IMG/VR virus record: IMGVR_UViG_3300025849_000154
Coordinates: 1 to 29,325 of that record
DNA length: 29,325 nt
From: a virus
Strand: one strand, 5' to 3'
The notes beneath the pieces are model-generated. The model made no database searches, had not been told where the DNA came from, and saw only the letters and a program-made list of their open reading frames with translations. Of this stretch, positions 14,420 through 21,735 are shown piece after piece; the first letter of the stretch is position 1; each line of letters opens with the position of its first letter. The position numbers were made by a program, and so were the translations under genes.

Positions 14420-14586
14420 TATTTTTGCGCTAATAAAGCTGGGTTACCCTTGGTACCACAGTTTTTGATTTCTAATGTACTAGCGACTAAACCGTTTCTA
14501 GAAACCATTTTTCTGACTCCTGGAGGAACCATCATAGGGCTTTTATCTACACCTGCTGGTGCTTGTTTTTTTCCGTAACTTGGCAT
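14419..14586 (-). CDS. Small basic protein, 55 aa
   Basis: Begins MPSYGKKQAPAGVDKSPMMV and continues PPGVRKMVSRNGLVASTLEI, ending in KNCGTKGNPALLAQK. Pro/Lys-rich at the start, one Cys. The start is preceded by a T-tract-complement A-run leader and its stop overlaps the next start by TAATG. No membrane segment, motif or family is recognised. Its place immediately before the membrane and amidase genes puts it in the same transcript. Confidence 0.6.
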   Translation of the reverse strand: MPSYGKKQAPAGVDKSPMMVPPGVRKMVSRNGLVASTLEIKNCGTKGNPALLAQK

Positions 14587-14604
14587 AATTTTTTTTTTTA
14601 AATG

Positions 14605-15129
14605 TTAATAATATGCATCCATATATGATTCTGCTAATTCAGCGTCATCCATTTTTTTATTACCTTTATAGGTTTTCCAAGCAGCTTTTCTTTCTGCTTT
14701 TCTTTGCTTACGCATTACTCTTTTTGCTTTTCGACCTTCTTTACCACCTAGTTCTCCTTTGAGTTCTTTTCTAGCAATTTTATCCTGTTTTCTTGTTGCT
14801 TTCTTTTGTTTTCTAGCAGCTTTTTTACCCGCCTCAAAAAACTTACCGTCTGCATCAGTAAAACCTTCTTCATCAGCTTTTTCAAAGTCTTCAGTATCTT
14901 CTTCTACTCTATCTATAGGATCAGGTATCATTGTTTCATACTGATCACTTGGAGGAGCCATACCAACGACACCACCGACATTACCACCTACAGATGTTTG
15001 AGCAACACCTTGTATTGGTGTTGGAGTAAACGTAGCTAAACTACCCGTTGGATCTGGGTTAGCACCTTCTGCAGCGTCTCCACCTGACATGGCGCTAAAA
15101 ATATCTTCTTGAGAACTATCTATTGGCAT
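14605..15129 (-). CDS. Two-part protein with acidic N-half and basic C-half, 174 aa
   Basis: Residues 1-90 are Ser/Thr/Gly/Pro-rich and acidic (TGSLATFTPTPIQGVAQT, DPIDRVEEDTEDFEKADEEG). From about 98 to 160 the protein becomes strongly Lys/Arg-rich (KKAARKQKKATRKQDKIARK), with a helix-like spacing, ending MDDAELAESYMDAYY. The composition suggests an extended acidic segment and a nucleic-acid-binding helix. No enzyme motif is present. The start lies just three bases after the stop of the winged-helix-like gene and its long hairpin. A virion-internal or ejected protein is possible; nothing identifies it. Confidence 0.6.
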   Translation of the reverse strand: MPIDSSQEDIFSAMSGGDAAEGANPDPTGSLATFTPTPIQGVAQTSVGGNVGGVVGMAPPSDQYETMIPDPIDRVEEDTEDFEKADEEGFTDADGKFFEAGKKAARKQKKATRKQDKIARKELKGELGGKEGRKAKRVMRKQRKAERKAAWKTYKGNKKMDDAELAESYMDAYY

Positions 15130-15130
15130 A

Positions 15131-15565
15131 TTATCTTGTTTTATCTTTATTTACAAATGTAACTGCTTTTGCAGTTACTTTGTAAATATATCTATTGTTT
15201 TTATCTAATTTTTTAGTAGGCATATCTTCTTCGCCTAGCATTATACGATACATTCTGCTTATTAGTTGTTTGCACTTTATGGATACTTTATATATATGAT
15301 ATTTTTGGGTAGTGCGATTTCTATTTCTCCACACTGTAATCCACCCTTGTTTCAATAATCTGTTCCAGCGCCTATTGTCCCAACTATAAGAATATGTACC
15401 TTTTTTAAAATCATCTTTAGTAAACATGTCTAAAGCATCTAAGTAGATTAATAACTCAAGGTCTGCATCTTTAATATCACATGTTTTGCAAGCCCATTTA
15501 CGTATTATTCTGTAATGCTTTAATAATTTAAGTTCTTTTAAATCTGAAGATGTTAGTTTTCTCAT
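15131..15565 (-). CDS. Winged-helix-like protein coupled to groES
   Basis: 144 aa, basic. A possible DNA-binding core at about 37-95 combines helices (LELLIYLDALDMFTKDDFKK, RRWNRLLKQGWITVW) with a following beta hairpin (TTQKYHIYKVSIK), which is the order of a winged helix. Cys26 and Cys29 in WACKTC could form a small metal or disulphide knuckle. The C-terminus continues KQLISRMYRIMLGEE. Its start overlaps the groES stop (ATGA), so groEL, groES and this gene form a three-gene coupled unit. A regulator or a chaperonin-linked structural protein would both fit, and no name can be given. Confidence 0.6.
   Translation of the reverse strand: MRKLTSSDLKELKLLKHYRIIRKWACKTCDIKDADLELLIYLDALDMFTKDDFKKGTYSYSWDNRRWNRLLKQGWITVWRNRNRTTQKYHIYKVSIKCKQLISRMYRIMLGEEDMPTKKLDKNNRYIYKVTAKAVTFVNKDKTR
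15148..15188 (-). other. Long near-perfect hairpin at end of chaperonin unit
   Basis: On the plus strand 15148-15187 reads TATTTACAAA, one unpaired T, GTAACTGC, TTTT loop, GCAGTTAC, TTTGTAAATA; 18 base pairs with one bulge. It lies in the last codons of the winged-helix-like gene, ending 15 bases before its stop at 15131. On the coding (minus) strand no U-tract follows it, so it is not a classic Rho-independent terminator. RNA processing, mRNA 3'-end protection or an operator are possible. Confidence 0.7.
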
Positions 15566-15822
15566 AATATAATAACAACATCAATCTCTTTAATTACCTT
15601 ATAATTATCTTTGTTTATTTCAATACCAAATCCAGCGTTTCTGTCGTAATATATTTCATCGCCTTTTTTTAGTACTTTAACTTCAGAGCCAGTTTCTATA
15701 ACCTTAGCTCTTCTGTATCTTATATCTTCTCTTTGCTTTTCAGCTAAGATTAAACCTCCTTTTGTAGTCGTATCAACTTCTTTGATAGGATCTATAACTA
15801 TATACTTACCTACCGCTTTCAT
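15562..15822 (-). CDS. groES: GroES co-chaperonin
   Basis: 86 aa, slightly shorter than the 97 aa E. coli protein. It caps the GroEL ring with substrate and ATP-dependent partners. The order is normal for cpn10: N-terminal strand MKAVGKYIVIDPI, mobile loop with GGLIL at 22-26 (the GroEL-binding I/V/L triplet), then KVIETGSEVKVLKKGDEIYY at about 39-59 with the conserved GD, and DNYKVIKEIDVVIIL as last strand. The roof loop is short (RNAGFGIEIN). Start ATG overlaps the groEL stop as ATGA, and its stop overlaps the next start the same way. In bacteria groES usually precedes groEL; here the order is reversed. A working cap for phage or host GroEL is likely. Confidence 0.9.
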   Translation of the reverse strand: MKAVGKYIVIDPIKEVDTTTKGGLILAEKQREDIRYRRAKVIETGSEVKVLKKGDEIYYDRNAGFGIEINKDNYKVIKEIDVVIIL

Positions 15823-17363
15823 GCTCTAATATTACTTACGACACAGTCAGTTGATAATATTGTCGTAGCCACTGAAGCTGCATTTTTTAAAGCGCTTTTA
15901 GTAACCAACAAAGGATCTATAATACCGGCTTTTATCATATCGACAGGTAGACCAGTAATAACATCTATTCCTTTACCATCATCAAATTTTTCTAACTTTT
16001 CTACACCAGCATTTTTTAATATTAACTCGTAAGGTTTTCTTATTGCTTGATATAAAACTTCTTCACCTATACAAGTTGGTTTCAAGTTGAAACTAGCATT
16101 TAATAAAGCAACACCACCACCTGGTAATATACCTTCTTTAATTGCAGCTTTTGTAGCACAAATAGCGTCTTCTACTCTATCTCTCTTCTCTTTTAACTCT
16201 ATTTCAGAGTTAGCCCCAACTTTAACTGTAGCGACTTTAGCTTTTAATCTAGCCAATCTAGTTTCTAACCTTAAAATAAGATTTGGGTTTTTAGTTTCTT
16301 TTATTTGATTTTCTAAAGAATTAATAGTTTCTTTTACTTTTTCATTTTCAGAAAGATCAACTTGTAATATAGTTTCTTCATTATTAGTTATAGACTTTAT
16401 ACATGTGCCTAATAAGTCAGGTTGTATAATATCCATATCATCACCTAGATCTTCATTAATAAGTGTAGCGCCAGTAACAGCACATAGATCGGATAATACG
16501 TCTTTTTTGCTGATTCCAAATATTGGCGCATCTATGATGTTGACTTTTATATTACCCTTCTTCTTATTCATAGACAACGCGGAAACTACCTGTGGGTCAA
16601 CATCTGCAATGATAAGAAGACTCTTACCATTTTTTATAATATATTCAAGGATTGACTGAATTTTCCTTATGTTGGTTATTTGTGACTCTACAATGAGCAC
16701 GAGCGGATTATCTAATTCAGCCGTTCCTTTTTCTATGTTGGTGATAAAGTGGTTGTTCTTTAACGCTTGGTTATATTGAACACCCTCTATTAACTCAACG
16801 ACTGTTTCTGGTTGCTCGTTTGTTTCCATCATAACAATACCAGTCTCGTCCACTAATCTGAATGCTTCTCCTATAACCTTACCTAGCTGTTTATCATTAT
16901 TAGATGATATAGTAGCTACTTGGTATATTTTCTTTCCAGTTATCTTTTTACTTTTCTTATTTAGATACTTAACAACTTTATCTACTGCACTTTCAATACC
17001 TTGTTTCATTGTTCTTGTATCGTCAAGTAGTGAGTGCTCTGTTGCTTGATCTAGAATAGCCTTTGCTAATACTGTTGCTGTAGTTGTACCGTCACCAGCA
17101 TCTGAAACAGTACGTTGTGCAGCTTGTTTAATTAACGTAGCTCCAATATTTTCTAATGGATTTTGTAACGTAATTGAATTAGCTACCGTTACTCCATCTT
17201 TTGTTATCTGCGGCTTGCCATTGCTATCTTCTAATATAACACATTTACCACTTGCTCCTAGAGTTGATCCTACTGCATTAGTAAGTTTCTCAACCCCAGT
17301 TAATACCTGACTTCTAGCAGTATCGCCAAAAGCCAGGTTTTTAACTAACTTTAATTCTTGCAT
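15819..17363 (-). CDS. groEL: GroEL chaperonin, phage-encoded
   Basis: 514 aa, versus about 548 in E. coli. It forms the double-ring ATP-driven folding chamber. Key residues are present: ATP-site TLGASGK at 34-40 (usually TLGPKG), Asp56 in ITKDGVTV, DGTTTAT at 91-97, Asp399 in RVEDAICATKAA (E. coli Asp398) and GGG at 415-417. In the apical substrate face KNNHF at 202-206 replaces the usual LSPYF, so Tyr203 is His, hinting at altered substrate choice. The GGM-rich C-terminal tail is missing; it ends CVVSNIRA. Leader is a TAAAT repeat. The gene is followed by groES and a coupled third gene. Phage GroEL may fold capsid or fibre proteins that host GroEL handles poorly. Confidence 0.93.
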   Translation of the reverse strand: MQELKLVKNLAFGDTARSQVLTGVEKLTNAVGSTLGASGKCVILEDSNGKPQITKDGVTVANSITLQNPLENIGATLIKQAAQRTVSDAGDGTTTATVLAKAILDQATEHSLLDDTRTMKQGIESAVDKVVKYLNKKSKKITGKKIYQVATISSNNDKQLGKVIGEAFRLVDETGIVMMETNEQPETVVELIEGVQYNQALKNNHFITNIEKGTAELDNPLVLIVESQITNIRKIQSILEYIIKNGKSLLIIADVDPQVVSALSMNKKKGNIKVNIIDAPIFGISKKDVLSDLCAVTGATLINEDLGDDMDIIQPDLLGTCIKSITNNEETILQVDLSENEKVKETINSLENQIKETKNPNLILRLETRLARLKAKVATVKVGANSEIELKEKRDRVEDAICATKAAIKEGILPGGGVALLNASFNLKPTCIGEEVLYQAIRKPYELILKNAGVEKLEKFDDGKGIDVITGLPVDMIKAGIIDPLLVTKSALKNAASVATTILSTDCVVSNIRA

Positions 17364-17398
17364 TTAATTTAATTTAATATGATTTGTTTTTGAATACT

Positions 17399-17689
17399 TT
17401 ACTTAAAGGTTTTTACTACTTTAGGTCCTTTGGTAAACTCTAGCTTTTTAGTGTAGTGCTCAATAGAACTATCTATTGCAGCTTCTGCACCTGCTATTGT
17501 TTCTCTTCTGGTAACATCGATCCATTCATCTGAATCTATATGTTTGTATTCGGTTTGTAAAAATCCATTAGGTAATTGAACTATTCTCCAGTTTTTCTTC
17601 TGTGAGATATGCTCCCATAGCTTAATGGTTTCTTCATTTGGTTGTGGTGCACTAGACCACGTGTTAGTGCGGGTATATAAAAACGTCAT
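17399..17689 (-). CDS. Unknown protein upstream of groEL, 96 aa
   Basis: Mixed alpha/beta with Trp-containing segments (LWEHISQKKNWRIVQLPNGF, TEYKHIDSDEWIDVTRR) and a helical C-terminal half rich in Glu, Ala and Lys, ending in KGPKVVKTFK. No membrane segment, motif or family recognised. It lies 35 bases before groEL with its leader just upstream, and two adjacent inverted repeats occupy the gap on its upstream side (17726-17761). It may share the chaperonin transcript. Confidence 0.55.
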   Translation of the reverse strand: MTFLYTRTNTWSSAPQPNEETIKLWEHISQKKNWRIVQLPNGFLQTEYKHIDSDEWIDVTRRETIAGAEAAIDSSIEHYTKKLEFTKGPKVVKTFK

Positions 17690-17725
17690 TGTATTTGGTT
17701 TTAAGTTAAACGTTGGTTATTATAT

Positions 17726-17761
17726 ACTATCACTTGATAGTTCGGTTTTCTACATTTGTAG
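17726..17761. repeat. Two adjacent inverted repeats in intergenic gap
   Basis: 17726-17741 reads ACTATC ACTT GATAGT, arms of six bases with a four-base loop. 17750-17761 reads CTACA TT TGTAG, arms of five with a two-base loop. Eight bases separate them. They fill the 81-base gap between the 86-aa and 96-aa genes, upstream of the chaperonin unit. Both are short and AT-rich, so they may be operator-like sites or weak RNA hairpins. I cannot tell which. Confidence 0.5.
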
Positions 17762-17770
17762 TTAAAAAGT

Positions 17771-18031
17771 TTATTCTAGTGTAGGGTTATCTAAATCAGG
17801 AACATATGTAATTGTAATTGCATTTACAGTGTCAGCTTGATCAAAATCATTTTCAATTGCCCAGTCGTTAAATTCATCTATAGTGCTAAACTGTTCATCA
17901 TACACAGCGAGTTCAGATGTTACTCTTACTAGTATATAGTCTTTTGATGGTAGCTTTTGATGAATAAATTTAATTATACTAGAATCTAGCTTCCAAAACT
18001 CATTCATTGGTATTACGTAATAATATTCCAT
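17771..18031 (-). CDS. Unknown acidic protein downstream of fibre gene, 86 aa
   Basis: Begins MEYYYVIPMNEFWKLDSSII and contains alternating hydrophobic strands (KDYILVRVTSELAVYD, NAITITYVPDL) and a charged helix in the middle (IDEFNDWAIENDFDQAD). Acidic, no Cys, no membrane segment. It starts two bases after the stop of the LamG-bearing protein, so it is in the fibre transcript and could be a fibre-assembly chaperone or accessory cap. That is suggested only by context. Confidence 0.55.
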   Translation of the reverse strand: MEYYYVIPMNEFWKLDSSIIKFIHQKLPSKDYILVRVTSELAVYDEQFSTIDEFNDWAIENDFDQADTVNAITITYVPDLDNPTLE

Positions 18032-18032
18032 T

Positions 18033-19463
18033 TTAACCGTCTATTGTGTTACTACCAGATCCAAATCCAGATGAACCATCTATTTCAAACTTACCTTTAT
18101 TATTGTTTGTACTAGGGTTTGGCCATACTGGTAATACAGTGTTGTTTGTAGTGTCTTGAGAGTTTGAATCAAAGGAGTAATATGTTATTAAGCCTGCAGG
18201 TTGTGAGGTTTTAGATATAGTACCTCCAACACCCTCATTGTATAAACTTTCTACTTCTTCTGAATCTAAAGCACTATCCCATAGACTGTATTCGTCCATG
18301 TAAGTATCTCCATTACCTCCCAAGTAACCTCCTTTTAAGTCTCCAGTTCCTCCAAAAGAATTATTTTGAGAATAAGGAGCACCTAATATAGTCATAAGTC
18401 TAGCATCAGTTGTATTAAAACCAGCATTAACATTTCCACCACTAGTTTGTCCATTTGTGCCTGAAAATGCTGGACTACCACAGTCAACTCCATTCCAGTA
18501 TAATTTACAATTAGATGGGCTAACAGTACCATTAAATGTTATTGTTATCATACAATAACCATTATCATTTACATTACCATCGTTAGTGTTTGACCAAAAC
18601 GTATTTCCTAAACCTGTTGCTTGAGCCATACTTGATTCCTCATTAGAGTTATTCATTTGCCAATAGTTTTGAGCATATTTAAGATTGTTACCTAAAAACC
18701 CAAAATACAGCCTATTATAATCTTCTCTAAAAAATAATCTAACATTTTGGTTATAAACATTAGAAGCATAGGGAGATTGAATTGCATTAGCAGATACTCC
18801 CCAGAGAAATTGATATGTTCCTTGAGACGGAGATAAATTAGCTGTCCAACCAACTTTTAACCAAAAATTAAGTGTAAAATTAGTATTATAACCTAATCTT
18901 AAATCACTTGTTGACTCATCAGTAGATTTCATTATTATTCTATTAGCTATACTAGTCATAACATTAGTACCATCTCTATAAATAGAACCTTTTGTTTCTG
19001 CTGCTGATTGAGTAGCTTGAGATACTCCAGCTGTTACAGTTGTACCTTGATTATTTGTTGCAAAAGCAAAAATATAATATGTAGTACCAGCTGTTAAACC
19101 AGTTCTAGCACTAGAATATGTACCTGTTCCAGATCCAACAGTAATTTGAGTATTTCCTGCTCCGTTGTAAGTACTAGCAGTACCAAACCAAAATCCTCTA
19201 GAAGTTACTGGCGCACTGCCTTGAGCTGTAACATTAGCATTTATAGTCATACTTGTTTGAGCTACACTTGTAGCAGAACTAGTTTGAACAGAAGGATTAG
19301 TAGACGCAGCTCCATAAAAGTCAGCTAGCGTTATTCTTTGACTTGACGATTTACCTATATAAGAGCCTAAGTCTTTAGAAAGCTCTACCGCTTCTTCGGT
19401 AGATACTCCAAATTCTTCACATATATCTCCTATGGTTATTCTACCTGATTCTGGTAACGGCAT
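18033..19463 (-). CDS. Tail fibre or adhesin with FN3-like and lectin-like domains
   Basis: 476 aa. Residues 1-54 form an N-terminal module (PESGRITIGDICEEFG, then SQRITLADFYGA) that recurs at the start of many phage tail-associated proteins and likely anchors to the tail. About 55-155 is a Thr/Ser-rich Ig- or fibronectin-III-like domain (GLTAGTTYYIFAFATNNQG is typical of the FN3 last strands). About 160-440 is a concanavalin-like (LamG) jelly-roll region with DEYSLWDSALDSEEVESLYN, the standard end of such domains. LamG-type domains bind carbohydrates, so a receptor-binding role is reasonable. Start overlaps the S74 protein's stop as TAATG; the 86-aa gene follows two bases later. Confidence 0.7.
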   Translation of the reverse strand: MPLPESGRITIGDICEEFGVSTEEAVELSKDLGSYIGKSSSQRITLADFYGAASTNPSVQTSSATSVAQTSMTINANVTAQGSAPVTSRGFWFGTASTYNGAGNTQITVGSGTGTYSSARTGLTAGTTYYIFAFATNNQGTTVTAGVSQATQSAAETKGSIYRDGTNVMTSIANRIIMKSTDESTSDLRLGYNTNFTLNFWLKVGWTANLSPSQGTYQFLWGVSANAIQSPYASNVYNQNVRLFFREDYNRLYFGFLGNNLKYAQNYWQMNNSNEESSMAQATGLGNTFWSNTNDGNVNDNGYCMITITFNGTVSPSNCKLYWNGVDCGSPAFSGTNGQTSGGNVNAGFNTTDARLMTILGAPYSQNNSFGGTGDLKGGYLGGNGDTYMDEYSLWDSALDSEEVESLYNEGVGGTISKTSQPAGLITYYSFDSNSQDTTNNTVLPVWPNPSTNNNKGKFEIDGSSGFGSGSNTIDG

Positions 19464-19927
19464 TACTTAGATTTTTTAAGTTCGTCTATTTCTACTTTTA
19501 ATTCTTTAATTGCCTCAATTAGTAAAGGCACAATTTTTTCATATTTAACGGCTTTATATCCAGTGTCTCTTGTTGTTACTACCTCTGGTAATACTTTTTC
19601 AACTTCTTGAGCAATAACCCCAACATCTCTCCCTTCAAATGAATGTACATTTTCTTTTATGTCATCACTTGCTTTTCTCCATATAAAATTAACTCCGTTT
19701 ATTTGGTTTACTTTATCTAAAGCATTTGGTATATTTTTAGGGTATTTTTTTAAACGCTCATCTGAAGTAGCAAAAGCAACAACATCATTAGCGGCATATA
19801 TAGCGCCATTTGTTGCAGATTCGGTTACACTACCTATTTTCAAGGCGCCATTAGTAACTGTAGTGGCGCCATCTATATCGGCGCCACCACCTGTTACATT
19901 TATTTTGCTTACAAAATTAATAGCCAT
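19463..19927 (-). CDS. Short protein with Peptidase_S74 intramolecular chaperone
   Basis: 154 aa. The S74 domain folds a fibre trimer and then cuts itself off by a Ser-Lys dyad. Here Ser55 and Lys60 in SDERLK are present with the normal spacing, followed by the family pattern GVNFIWRKASDD, VGVIAQEVEKVLPEVV, VKYEKIVPLLIEAIKELK. Only about 54 residues precede the cut, beginning MAINFVSKINVTGGG, similar to the start of the 591-aa fibre next to it (MAINFLSDIDLKGNK). The usual S74 protein is the tail end of a long fibre; this one is almost free-standing. Its start and stop both overlap neighbours as TAATG. The stub could be a mini-fibre trimer or the domain could act on a partner. Confidence 0.88.
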   Translation of the reverse strand: MAINFVSKINVTGGGADIDGATTVTNGALKIGSVTESATNGAIYAANDVVAFATSDERLKKYPKNIPNALDKVNQINGVNFIWRKASDDIKENVHSFEGRDVGVIAQEVEKVLPEVVTTRDTGYKAVKYEKIVPLLIEAIKELKVEIDELKKSK

Positions 19928-21702
19928 TACAGTATAACTGAAACTCTTAATTCATAATCAGCAGCCACTGCTTGAGAATCAATACCAAATTTAGCATCTA
20001 TTCTATTAGCAGAAGCAGTGTTTAATTCAGCCATTACTGGATAATTAGCTCCACCTTTAATATAATAAAGTTGTGCATGATAATCCGAAGTATTTAAACT
20101 GTGAGTAAACTGTAGATCTGCACTAGATTTTGTACCAGTACCAACCCAAGTAATTGCAGACTCAGATATAGATGTAGCAACACCAGTTGCAGCCATAGCA
20201 ACTTGTACAGCCTGTCTTCCAGTTGATGTATCATCACCATAAGTGGCAGCAGTTATTCCTTGATTTTTAAGTTCTACAAAACCGTTAGTAACTGCAAAAT
20301 CAACATTATCATAAGCAGATATACCAATTACCGCAGAACCTAAATTAGCCGCAGCAGTTGCAACATCTAATTGGTTATTAGCAAAAGCTAAATCTGAAGC
20401 AGAAGTACCAGCGTTTGTAGCAACATCGGCTACAAAGTAAACACTATCACCAACTTCTAATTTATTGCCTAAAAGAGTACCTGCAGTTGTAACAACATAC
20501 ATATCTCCTTTTTTACAGTCAAAATCTGGAACTGTAATTGAATCACCATTTGAATCATTACCTGTTGTAGCATTTAAACCACCTTTAAAATCTAGTAATC
20601 CTGTTACAGCAGTATTAAGTTGGTTAACAGTTACAGCATCTTGAAGAGCAGAACCATCAGTAAGACCAGTAATCTTATTAGAGTTCATTGCTATAGCAGC
20701 ATCTGGAGTTCCAAATATAGATAAAGGGAAGTCTGCTGGATTAGCACTTAAAAGCTTATTTTGACTAATGTCGTAGATAGCAATTTTATCATCGCCTGCA
20801 ACATCAACAGTAGTTGCTGTAAGATTGTCTATATCCATCTTAGCAGTAAGTGTAACTGCACCTGCAGAACCACCTTGTACCATATCAATACCACCTGGAG
20901 AGCTAGATAAGAACTCAAGTGTTCCATTAGCTATTGAAGCAGAAGAACCACCGTCAGTTTTAACACCTACTGTAGTAGAACTAGAATCTGTCCACGGAAC
21001 GTTAACTACCGCTTGACCAGCACTGTTTAATTGTATACCATAAGTTCTACTAGCCGTAGTTGAAACACTATTTGCAGCTACTGTTTGAACATCGTTAGAG
21101 AATAATTCAACACCACCTTTTACTGTAGCAGTTGCTGTATCTAAGCTAAAAGTAAAACTTGATAAACTTAAACCAGTACCAGCAACATATGTGTTCTGCG
21201 TGTTATTATCAGTCCAAGGAATATGAGAAAAAAGTTTATTATCCTTGTCCATAAATACTTGATACAGCCTATCACCGTTACTTGTAGGTACAGTCTGTGA
21301 GCTTGGAGTTATTGAAGCTGAACTAGCAGCTTGATATAACAAAAACGAACCTAACTTAGAATTCGAAGCAGCTCCTAACTCTAATGTAACTGTGTTACTA
21401 GCAGAAGTTAAAGTAGCGTTAGAACCAGAGTCTACAGCTAAAGCAACATTAGTAGTTACACTATCAGAGCCAGTTAACGTAATATTGTTAGAGGCAGCTG
21501 TTAAAGCATAAGTTGTATTTGTATTTGTTGATCCTACTTCATTCCAATTCGAGCCGTCATAAGAATAAAGTTTTTCATCACCTGTGTTGTAATATAATTC
21601 ACCTTCGGTAGCAGTTGCTGGTGCTGAAGACTGTGGGTTAATTGCCGCAGAAATTAGCTTGTTACCTTTTAAATCTATATCACTTAAAAAATTAATTGCC
21701 AT
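19927..21702 (-). CDS. Tail fibre protein, 591 aa
   Basis: A fibre-like protein: Ser/Thr/Ala/Asn-rich with few charged residues and repeated beta segments. It begins MAINFLSDIDLKGNKLISAA, continues with ATEGELYYNTGDEKLYSYDG, a common opening of fibre modules, and then repeats such as ALTAASNNITLTGSDS and VPWTDSSSTTV. The centre holds DPDAAIAMNSNKITGL-like turns of type KITGLTDGSALQDAV typical of fibres. The C-terminus from about 505 (TGVATSISESAITWVGTGTK) to RVSVIL looks like a compact receptor domain. No membrane segment. It precedes the S74 protein by a TAATG overlap, so the two may be co-folded. It is separated from the 315-aa fibre by a 33-base A-rich leader. Confidence 0.75.
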   Translation of the reverse strand: MAINFLSDIDLKGNKLISAAINPQSSAPATATEGELYYNTGDEKLYSYDGSNWNEVGSTNTNTTYALTAASNNITLTGSDSVTTNVALAVDSGSNATLTSASNTVTLELGAASNSKLGSFLLYQAASSASITPSSQTVPTSNGDRLYQVFMDKDNKLFSHIPWTDNNTQNTYVAGTGLSLSSFTFSLDTATATVKGGVELFSNDVQTVAANSVSTTASRTYGIQLNSAGQAVVNVPWTDSSSTTVGVKTDGGSSASIANGTLEFLSSSPGGIDMVQGGSAGAVTLTAKMDIDNLTATTVDVAGDDKIAIYDISQNKLLSANPADFPLSIFGTPDAAIAMNSNKITGLTDGSALQDAVTVNQLNTAVTGLLDFKGGLNATTGNDSNGDSITVPDFDCKKGDMYVVTTAGTLLGNKLEVGDSVYFVADVATNAGTSASDLAFANNQLDVATAAANLGSAVIGISAYDNVDFAVTNGFVELKNQGITAATYGDDTSTGRQAVQVAMAATGVATSISESAITWVGTGTKSSADLQFTHSLNTSDYHAQLYYIKGGANYPVMAELNTASANRIDAKFGIDSQAVAADYELRVSVIL

Positions 21703-21735
21703 TTTTTATTTTTTTAGTTATTATTTATTTGTTTA

